Assembly (NCBI RefSeq): GCF_040183065.1
Contig: NC_091120.1
Coordinates: 21,981,708-22,045,707 of the forward strand
Source of the DNA: Periplaneta americana
Taxonomy: Eukaryota; Arthropoda; Insecta; Blattodea; Blattidae
Direction of reading: 5' to 3'
DNA length: 64,000 bases
A program made the position numbers and the translations under genes. The notes under the pieces are model-generated. The model worked only from the letters and a program-made list of their open reading frames with translations, did no database searches and was not told the DNA's origin. Of the stretch, positions 1-10,400 are shown piece after piece (the first letter of the stretch is position 1; each line of letters starts with the position of its first letter).

Positions 1-675
1 CATTCTTCTGTAACTTATCCCTCTTAGCCCCAAATATTTTCCTAAGCATCTTATTTTCAAACACCCTTAACCTATGTTCCTCTCTCAAAGTGATAGTCCA
101 AGTTTCACAACCATAAAGAACAACCAGTAATATAACTGTTTTATAAATTCTAACTTTCAGATTTTTTTGACAGCCGACTGGATGATAAAAGCTTCTCAAC
201 CGAATAATTACAGGCATTTCCCATATTTATTGTGTTTAATTTCCTCCCGAGTGTCATTTATATTTGTCACTGTTGATCCCAGGTATTTGAATTTTTCCAC
301 CTCTTCAAAAGATAAATTTCCAATTTTTATATTTCCATTTCGTACAATATTCTGGTCACGAAACATAATCATATACTTTGTCTTTTCGGGATTTACTTTC
401 AAACCTATCTCTTTACTTGCTTCAAGTAAAATTCCCGTGTTTTCCCTAATTGTTTGTGGATTTTCTCCTAATATATTCACGTCATCCGCATAGACAAGCA
501 GCTGATGTAACCCATTCAATTCCAAACCCTCTCTGTTATCCTGGACTTTCCTAATGGCATACTCTAGAGCAAAGTTAAAAAGTAAAGGTGATAGTGCATC
601 TCCTTGCTTTAGCCCACAATGAAATAGAAACGCATCTGACAGAAATTGACCTATACGGGCTCTGCTGCACGTTGA
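1..675 (-). mobile_element. LINE reverse transcriptase fragment, family A (RTE-like, tentative)
   Basis: Read on the minus strand, this encodes the middle and end of a non-LTR reverse transcriptase. The block [15 protein letters not shown] lies near 570-630, the catalytic YADDVN box near 480-500, and NPEKTKYM and KFKYLG follow toward lower coordinates. Near positions 20-110 comes the post-RT block with EEHRLRVFEN and IFGAKRDK. The frame is broken after KHNKYGKCL near 208. The element runs off the left edge and stops at about 675, so it is 5'-truncated. The same family recurs at 3262-3425, 13023-13135, 26522-26703 and 56483-57426. The RTE assignment is from memory of similar insect endonuclease-reverse transcriptases and is tentative. 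Confidence 0.85.
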
Positions 676-937
676 CCAGAAATCCGCACATACGAGTATG
701 CTTCTAAGTCTGTGAAGTTACTGTGTCTTTTGGATAACGATCATGGAGAAAGCAAAACCTATAAAGTGCGTGGTTTGTGCGACGGTTGTCAATGGACGGT
801 TTTTTTGAGATTCTCAAATGGACTATCGTTGAATACTGAAAAGAAATCTTTTTTGTCAAGACATGGCGTATTATTTGCTAAAAGTCTTTCTGTAAATAAA
901 TTGTGGAACTCGGAATAAGTGAGTTTTCTTACGACCA
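676..937. other. unassigned DNA with a short ORF
   Basis: A 68-codon open frame on the plus strand (712-918) is present, but I see no recognisable domain in it. It may be chance or LINE flank. Confidence 0.2.
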
Positions 938-1115
938 AAGATGTAGAGCAACAGTTAGCACGTCTGACCGTGAAACAAGCGGCCTGGGTTCAAACCTTGG
1001 TTGGGGGTTTTTCCGGCGTTTTCCCTCAACCAACTGAAGCAAAATTGCTGGGTAACTTTCGACGTTGGACCGCGGACTCATTTCGCCATAATTAATTCAC
1101 AAATCATCATCATCC
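938..1115 (+). repeat. tRNA-derived SINE, family S1
   Basis: The head is tRNA-like, with a B-box-like GGGTTCAAACC near 985. It is followed by the body signature GGTTTTTCCGGCGTTTTCCC and CTGGGTAACTTTCG. The same body occurs at 9535-9660, 22045-22252, 23236-23470 and 47735-47950, which makes this a dispersed family. The assignment to a tRNA-derived SINE rests on the B-box-like motif and copy number. Confidence 0.6.
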
Positions 1116-1159
1116 ATACCATAGCCCAGTTTAAGTTTACGGTGCGGCGTGCTGTACCT

Positions 1160-1267
1160 GTATAGACCCAGAAACAAAATCTGGACCATCTGAAATTTCC
1201 TAGTTCCAGTTATAACATATTGCGCATGCTCAGTCCTTTGGCCCAAATTTTGTTTCTGGGTCTGTAC
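1160..1267. repeat. short inverted repeat (possible MITE)
   Basis: GTATAGACCCAGAAACAAAA near 1160 is matched in inverse by TTTTGTTTCTGGGTCTGTAC ending near 1267. That gives about 20-bp arms around a spacer of about 65 bp. No coding potential is seen. No second copy was found in the window. Confidence 0.45.
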
Positions 1268-2669
1268 AAGAACTTCATAGAATCTTTAAAAATTATTAGG
1301 TACTATTTTGTTCGCCCCTCCACCATTAACTGCTTTTCGGACCCCTTGGGGGCTGCGGCCCTCCGGTTGAGAATCACTAGCCTACAGCACATAATGCAAC
1401 CACTTCAAACTATCTTTGCGAAATACTTCAGTTTAGGCATATATCTTAAAACGAAAAAATAAGATCGTTCACAATACAGAATTAGTAGTATAAATAGAGA
1501 AGAATGTAGGCTATAGTATCAGTAACTTATGCCTACATAACGTAACAAATAATTTTTTTCCGCAATTTTTAACTACTTGGTGGGGAAAAATTTTTTCATA
1601 TTTTCAAGTGCTAATGTCAAGTATCATTCAAACCTGCCAACATAAAGATGCAAAGAATCTAATAGAATAGATGTACTATTAATACACTACGAATAGTAAC
1701 AACTACAACCCAGGCACAGTAATTCTACTGACACTGAAAGTGGAGGGACAGCAAAGAAAAGGTACATATAGCTGCACAGAATACAAAACAGTTAAGCAAG
1801 CCTACTTTTCTATGTACTACAAAGACCTCTAGTATTTGCTAATCGCTAGTAGGAATCCCTGTAACGACTTACAATTTATTTTACCATGGCAAAAGAGCAG
1901 AGGAAAGTAAAATGTGACTACTGTACTGATTGATACAGGACAAGATATAAACCTTTAAGTAGTGTCAACAACAAGATATGTCTGGAAAAATATATTAATT
2001 TTAAATCACACTGCAACTAACTTCCAAAAGGGGTGTGGGCACATTTGATACTTTTCTTAACAAAGTAAATTATTTATAACATGTGTATGGCAGTAAGGAA
2101 AGAATATTGTCTTTTAAAATATATTTTCAAGAATTCCTTTGGAAATGAGCCATATATTCACAGACATCGTTAGTAAGTCTAATTCTTGTCCAGCCTCGTA
2201 CTGCAGCACGATGTAAAATAGTAGTGAATTAATTATAAATTAGAATTAATTCTCTTACCGATACTGTTAATGTTCATTAATTGCTTCAAATCAATACACA
2301 CTCACTCAAAATGTCAAATTTATACTTGTTATGAGACACGTGAGTTCGTCGAGCGATTTACACACAACCTCATATTCCAACTCTATCATTTTCCGCCATT
2401 TCCAAATACCTCTTGAGTGCAGCGCTCCACACGCTCCAGTGGCACACGACTATTTTTAAAATAAAATAGCGCGAAAGCACATGTATTGTAGATTTTCAGG
2501 TTATATCGAATAATTCGGAGTAATACAAATTTCTATTTTCAACGTCGTCTTCATTAAATAAATGGATCACAATGTTATTATAAAATCTACTTATTCTTCA
2601 GTGGAGTTATTTCTGAAGAGGGCATACATAATACAGATTTATCGATATTTAAAAAATTGAATTTTAAAA
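1268..2669. other. upstream region of THOC3
   Basis: AT-rich DNA with no recognisable gene or element. It should contain the THOC3 promoter and 5' UTR, but I see no convincing TATA box or initiator. The last 200 bases before the start codon are AT-rich and hold an in-frame stop upstream, so 2670 is the first usable ATG. Confidence 0.4.
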
Positions 2670-2855
2670 ATGGCATCTTTCTTCAGTCAGATTGATGAAC
2701 TGCAGAACCACTTCAAAACTCACAACAAAACACGTGAATACCAAGCGCATTCTTCTAAAGTTCATTCTGTGGGATGGAGCTGCGACGGTCGACGTTTAGC
2801 ATCGGGATCCTTTGACAAATGTGTTACCATCTTTACATTGGACAGGGATAGATTG
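2670..2855 (+). CDS. THOC3: THOC3 coding exon 1
   Basis: Encodes residues 1-62, ending LDRDRL in phase 0. The donor is GTAAGA at 2856. Reading past the donor meets a stop only 16 codons later, so the exon end is clear. Confidence 0.93.
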
Positions 2856-3112
2856 GTAAGAGTAAATCTAACCTCACTTGAAACAGTACTTGACACAATG
2901 TAGATACTTTATATTAATTTAGTGTTACTTTAATTTGACAGGCATTATATATTAAATCTAAACAATACATTTCTGCAGTGTGTAGATACTGTTTATTATC
3001 TATTAGACTGCATTTCAAGCTTTCACATGTGTTCTTACTGTCATTAATATTTAATACACAGTTGTGATCTATTCACATTAATTACTTGACACTAGTACAA
3101 AATAATGCTGTA

Positions 3113-3154
<42 letters not shown>

Positions 3155-6100
3155 TTGAAACAAGTTTGCTAGTAGGCCTATCTCCTTTTGCTACTGGGAA
3201 AACTTCAATTGCTGTTGGACAGTCGAAAAAAAATGAAAACATGTTAACTTAAATACCTTTGGAGATGCCGAGACGTAGATGGCAGGATAATATTAAAATT
3301 GATTTAAGGGAGGTGGGATATGATGTTAGGGACTTGATTAATCTTGCACAGGATAGAGACCAATGGCGGGCTTATGTGAAGGCGGCAGTGAACCTCCTGG
3401 GTTCCTTAAAAGTCGTAAGTAAATAAGTAAGTTAACTTAAATAAAAGAATTTCAGTTAAGTGACTTATCCTCATATAGGCCTACTTAATTATGTCTCACC
3501 CATTAGTAGATATTAGCAGTTACCAGTACAGTGATGCTGGTAATCAAGTTACACTATAAAGAATTGCCAACTTAATTTATTATATGAAAATCATGTACCA
3601 TATTACGGAGTGAATAGAAACGAGTGAACAGATAAACACTCTCATTATTATATTTCTTCATCTTCTTCTTTGGCACTAAGGCCCTTGTAGTCTAGCCTTG
3701 GCCTCCCTTAGGATCTAGGTCCATTCCTGTCCAACCAGAGCCTTCTGCCTCCATCTTCTCACGCCTAGAGTCCTTAAATCGTCCTCCACTCCATCCAACC
3801 ATCTTAGTTTCTGTCTGCCAATATTGCGCCTGCCTTCTGGTTTTGTGTTTAGAATCTTTTTTGATATTCTCTGATCATTCATCCTGATTACATGTCCTAA
3901 CCATTCCAACCTACGGGCTTTGATTTCAGCAACAATATCTGGAGATTTATATTGAGTTTTCAGTTCTATATTATATCTACTTCTCCAGTGCCCATTCTCA
4001 TATTTAGGACCATAGATTTTCCTTAGAATTTTTCTTTCCCATGTCATCAGTTGTTATATCTTGGATCACTAGTTAATAGTAACAATGATATCTCAGAGGA
4101 AATAAGTAGAAGAATACAAAGCGCCAATAGGTGTTATTATGGGCTGCAAAAACAAGTTAAATCAAGATTGCTATCTCGTGGCACAAAATGTAGACTATAT
4201 AAGACCCTAATAAAACCAGTGTTGACCTATGCATCAGAGACGTGGCCTCTTAGCGAAAGGGATAAATTTAGATTGGCCGCATTCGAAAGGAAGATATTGC
4301 GAAGGATTTTTGGACCTGTAAGGGATGGTGAAACTTGGAGAATAAGATATAACAACGAATTATACCAGCTTTATGAGTCTCCCGATATAATAACATCCAT
4401 TAAGATTGCTCGTCTGAGATGGGCAGGGCATGTTAAGAGAATGGATGAATGTGAAATACCTAGGAAGGTGATGGAATATGGGATTGCTGGAGGAAGAAGA
4501 GTTGGAAGGCCAAAGCTACGATGGATGGACTGTGTTATGGACGACATTAAGTAGCTTGGAGTGAAGAACTGGTGGACGGTGGCTAAAGATCGAGACCGAT
4601 GGAGATGAATTCTTAAGGAAGCCGAGGCCCGATCCGGGCTGTAGCGCTATGGATGATGATGATGATGTCATCAGTTGTTCCATTTTCTTCGACAGAGTCC
4701 AAGTTTCACTGCCATAAAGCACAATTGGTCTTACGACTGTTTTATATAATGTAAGTTTTGCTTTTTTACTTATGCATCTTGCTCTCAAAGTTTTGTTAAG
4801 GGCTCTCAGGCATCTATTTCCCCCAGCAATTTTTTGCCTCATATCCGCATCTGCAGTGTTTTCTTGAGTAATTAGAACTCCTAAATATTTAAAAGAATGT
4901 ACTTCCTCATATTTCTGTCCATTTATTATAATATCTTTATTACAAACGCCACTTGGTCTTATGTTTCTCATATATTTAGTTTTCTCTTTATTAATTTTTA
5001 ACCCCATGTGCTCTGCTTCTATTTGAATTTGGTTTACTATTTCATTTAGCACTCCAAGAGATCTACTCATGACCACAATATCATCCGCATAGGCCATGCA
5101 CTGTCTGGTCCTATTAAATATGGTACCATTAAAATTTATATCAATGTTCCTAATGACTTTTTCAAGGCCGATGTTAAATAGAATTGTAGATAAGGAGTCT
5201 CCTTGCCTCACCCCATTTACTGTTAAGAATTTATCAGATAGTTTTGTTTGTATCTTTACCTTATTATATGTTTTGGAGAGTGTTATTTTTGTTAAATTTA
5301 CCAATTTGGTAGGGATATCAAATTCTCTCATGGCCTCCAGAATTTTAAATCGATTCATGTTATCAAATGCCTGCTTAAAGTCTATAAAAAGCATATGTAT
5401 GGGGATATTATATTCACTTGTCTTCTCTAAACACTGTTTGATTTTGAATATGTGATCGGTTGTACTTCGTCCTTGCCTGAAACCACACTGATATTCACCC
5501 AGGAATTCATCTGTATATGCTTTAATATAATTAGATATTATGTTTGTAAAAATCTTGTATCTAACATTCAGCAGCGAGATTCCTCGGAAATTGATGCAGT
5601 CCAGCTTGCTGCCCTTTTTGTGTATGGGGCATATCAGCATTATTATATTTATTCTTTGATAAAAAGAAATAAAAAATAGTAAAAATTCATGCCTATTCAG
5701 CCCGTAATATGATAATCTTTTTGCACTATCTCTCATGCCCTCCTCTATTGGGCTTTTTCCTCCTCCCCTCTTGCTCAATCAAAGAATTAGACTTGATTTT
5801 CCAAATGTTTGTTACTCTTAAGTTGTTTCTTATTTCACAGCTATTTGCCATAGTGAACCACATAATTAGTTATCGGTAAATATATTTTTTTTTTGTTCTG
5901 AAGTTATTTGCAAGAAATTCAGATATAGTCTATATGATACATTCATGGAACATCATTGCTACAGCCTTGTGATAGGCCTACGTCTCATAAAAATATGCAT
6001 ATCTTCTGGAACACATTAAATACATTTCAGTTTATGTATAGTGCATACATTTTATGTTATCACACTCGCGGGGTAGAGCAGAAGTGGCAGTGCACATGCA

Positions 6101-7340
6101 GAGCTTGCCCATAATGTGAGCGTGGAAAGTAAAGTGCATGCACTGCACATAACAATGTGTTTAATATTATAATATTATTATTTTACAGAATAAAGAGTTT
6201 ACATTTCGTGGCCATGGTGGTAGTGTTGATCAACTTTGTTGGCATGCTTCAAATTCAGACTTGCTGAGCACTGCCAGTGGCGATAAGAGTGTTCGTATCT
6301 GGGATGCACGATCACAGAAGTGTGCAGCTACAATTGCTACAAAAGGTATTCACTTAAAATTAGGCCTATGTTTATTTCAAGCTTGTGTTTTGTTGATGTT
6401 CAATATAAGGTTTGTTCCAAACATGTTCCAAACTAATACTGAACTTCTTTCAACGCATGTGCCAGTTGTGTACAGTGTCAGAACTAGTTCGGAATTTTGC
6501 ATTGTTGGAATGTTTCTTGAACTCTTCTTTCAAGGCCTTCAGAGTTTCTTCTCATATTCATCTTCCGAACTCAATTCATCGTAAAATATATTACTATCAC
6601 CTTCCAAATCACTCATGATAGACTATTTTTTATTTTAAACTGCCTAGTCTGGAAGCATTTTAACCATAACTTCAGATTAATTCTCTTTTTTCAGGTGAAA
6701 ACATAAATATAACATGGTCTCCTGATGGAAACACAATAGCAGTTGGAAACAAAGAGGATTTGGTTACGTTCATTGATACTCGGACACACAAAATTAAGGC
6801 AGAAGAGCAATTCAACTTCGAAGTAAATGAAATTTCTTGGAACAAACAGAGTAACTTATTCTTTCTTACTAATGGACAAGGCTGCATTCACATTTTAAGG
6901 TATTACACTGAAGTAAATGTAGTTTGATATTAAGCTAATACTTAAAAAATTTCCTGCAGTAAGAAACTAGCTAGTTGTTTCATGAGCTTGTACACTTGTG
7001 AGCAGCAGCTGGCCGCATATAACTTAGAAGTTAACTATGGTCACGAAAATTATTCATTTACACTTGTTAGTAATGTTTGTAAGCTCACATGCGTTCCCAG
7101 AATTTACATAAATTATGATTTTTAAGTCCTTAACTATTAAGGATGTCTGATGATATTCCCCCCCCCCCCTTTCTTAACTGTAAATGAGCACAAACGCTAC
7201 TTAGGTGTAAATTTTTCTGGCATTTTGTATATTCAATTCCCAAACCATTTCAAATGTATATCATTTTACCTTTTAGGTGTATTTCCAAATTATGTAATAC
7301 TCTTTGTCAAATCTGGCAACCTTTTCATAAGGGAAGCTAA

Positions 7341-7404
<64 letters not shown>

Positions 7405-10400
7405 GTTTCACTGTTAATTTTCAACTCTTTATGATTGCAGTAAAATTTCGTTATAACGAAATATTCAGTATTACGAAATTATTTCTGTTCCCTGCCTTTT
7501 CCCCATGTAATTTAATGTTTTTTTTAACGAAAAAAAAAATCAGTATACTGAAATAAACTTGCCGAAAAAAAAATTTTTAACGGAAAATATTTTAAATATA
7601 GGGCACAATTCGTTAGCAGGTAGGTACAAGTAAGTGTATATTATTCAAACCTGATTGAGTGGAAGAGAAGGCCTTACGGCCTTAACTTTGCCAGGCAAAA
7701 TAAAACTACTACTACATATTTTTACGTATATTATAATAATATTGCAATTATTACATAATAGTCAAGTGGTCATTAAATATCTAGCTAATGTATAAGTAGT
7801 ATAGGTCATTCGTTATCTCATGAAACCAAATGCTTGTGTGTGCCATAGCATATAGTAGGAATTTTATGGTAGGGGTAAGTGAGCTCAGTTGCTATGTGTA
7901 GAAGTGTAGCGAGGGAGGGAAGCTTCTCAGTCCACTTTCTTCTTCTCCTCCTGACGCACAGGAAGTCTTCACGAGATATCGAATGGCCTAAAGGTCTACT
8001 ATGATACTGATGTCTATGAATTTTATGTTAGTTCATTCAGCTGTTCTTTGTTCTCTCCATTTAGTTTCCTTCTTCCGATCACAGGTCACTTATCCCACTA
8101 CATGGCACTTCCAATTATATCTCAGTAATCTCACATGACTTCCCAAGGAACATGGATTCTATTGTCCTATAAAGTGCTTCATGAAGCTAAAATTTTATAC
8201 TATACAAGTCTTTACAACTTTTTTCTTCTCAAATGCAATGCAAGTCCAGCTCTTTACTTTATTGAAGAATATTTTCCATACTTAGGGGAGAGTCGGGTAG
8301 TATCGGACATTGGGTAATATCGGACAGTGAGTTTGTTTCAACTGCCACACGATGATAGTACCTGATTGACATGGTTACGTTTCTGTGATGTCGCATAGAG
8401 AAATGTAACCATGTCATTCAGGTAGGTACTACCATATGGTGATAGATGAAAGAAATGCACTGTCCGATATTACCCAATGTCTGATACTACCCGACTCTCT
8501 CCTACATGCAAAATATTTACATAATAAGTAAATGAACAAGTAGGCCTATATTACTCTTAAAAATAACGTAATATATAACGGAATTTCACTATAACGAAGT
8601 TATTTCAGAGATCTCTAGGATTTTGTTATACTGGTATTTTTCTATATACTATAGCCTGTTATCCTTTCGAGATCATAGTTAATAATTTAATTAGGCATTA
8701 TTTTTATCGATCCACCTCCCCCTTTCCTCAAATAGCTTTTCTACATACGGAAGCTGATATAGAATTATGTATCTAAACCACTGTGAAAGTGATATATACA
8801 GTGCTTTTCTGCTGCAGAAAAAGGTGGTGGAACTCTGTGTAGAATATAGGCTATTATAATGGACAGGAGATGATTGCTATCCAGCGCATGGAAATTTTGT
8901 CATTTTTAACCTTCTTTTCACCAAACTTTAAAACTTCCAAGGCCTAAGCGGAGTTCAAAGAAAAATTAATTATTAATACATTTTTCAGTTTCATGATGAA
9001 AAATACAAGAAAAAGGTTCTGGAACACAGTTCCAGCACGTTCTGCCAGAAAAAAAACCACCTAGACACCCTGTATTGTTAAAAAAAATTGATTTCGAGAT
9101 TGCTTTTTTCCTAGTTACCCAGATCTGGAGCTGCAACATATTCTAAAGGCACATCCTGGAACTTGCATTTGCATAGAGTTCGATCCAACAGGCCGCTATT
9201 TTGCCACTGGTTCAGCTGATGCACTTGTTTCATTGTGGGACGTTGACGAACTGGCTTGCTTACGTACTTTTTCCAGGTGAGACTTAGCAGTATCATTCCT
9301 AAGTTCAAATGTAAGTTCGATAGTTTGTGTTACAAAATATCTTTTTATTATTGGGTGTTCCTTGTTCCAGGATTGAATTATTCACATGAAATAAAGTGTA
9401 ACTCATTTTCAATAAATAAACCCAATGTGATAATATTAATGGATGACATACATAATTTTGTTCACAGTTTATGGCAGGATTCTATTTTTAGAACGAATTG
9501 TTATAACATGGGTTTTAAATAATATTATTACTTTCCCTCAACCCATTAACAGCAAATGCTGGATAACTTTCAGCACAGAACCATGGACTCATTTTGCTGA
9601 TATTATCACCTTCATTTCACTCAGATGCTATATAACTGTCACAGTTAATAAAGCGTCATAAAATACCCCAATTAAAAAATATATAATTATTATTTCGATA
9701 AATGTCACAGTTTTGTGAAACAAATTAATGATGATAAACCAAAGGTTCCACTGTACAAGGAATTCTTTCTTCAAGAAAATCAAGTAACTTTCATTCCTTT
9801 CAGGTGCAAGATACCATTGTTTTGTTTGTTAAAACCCTTGTAAGACCCTGGTAAATAACTCAAATACTCCACAGAAGTCACTCCTGCTATATGTAAGTCA
9901 ACAGTAGGGAATGGATTTCTAGTTGTGTACCTATTTTGTTTGCTGCATCCTAGAATTAGGTTGTTCCTTGTTCGAGAGTTTAATCATTCATGTACACAGG
10001 ATCCCACAATTAAAATTCTATAGGACCTAAAATGCCTAACTGAACCATAAAGTCCTATAAATGACTAAAATTATATTTGCGCCTGAAAAGCACCTTTTCA
10101 GTATTTTTCGTATATTTAAAATAAAAATACAGGCACTCCTGCTATATGTAAGTCAACAGTAGGGAATGGATTTCTAGTTGTGTACCTATTTTGTTTGCTG
10201 CATCCTAGAATTAGGTTGTTCCTTGTTCGAGAGTTTAATCATTCATGTACACAGGATCCCACAATTAAAATTCTATAGGACCTAAAATGCCTAACTGAAC
10301 CATAAAGTCCTATAAATGACTAAAATTATATTTGCGCCTGAAAAGCACCTTTTCAGTATTTTTCGTATATTTAAAATAAAAATACAGGCACTAAAAATGC

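Larger units (their letters stand above)
7438..8650. mobile_element. possible pogo/Tigger-like relic
   Basis: The left end reads CAGTAAAATTTCGTTATAAC. Near 8577-8605 an inverse-like AACGGAATTTCACTATAACG occurs. These resemble the ends of the clearer Tigger-like copies at 12811 and 20687. No transposase is readable. The interval also holds a Jockey/CR1-type tail (7650-7715) and a foldback repeat (8287-8514), so the boundaries are uncertain. Confidence 0.3.

Noticed and set aside
960-1115. bacterial-like or host gene fragment
   Set aside because: The GC-richer patch is the S1 SINE body, found at several places in the window.
5651-5778. N-terminal extension of the LINE B frame
   Set aside because: The target duplication at 5638-5650 shows that the LINE ends there. 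The upstream codons are flanking DNA read by chance.
6346-6618. small plus-strand ORFs after THOC3 exon 2
   Set aside because: They are read-through of the GTATTC donor into intron 2 and overlap the clear splice structure.
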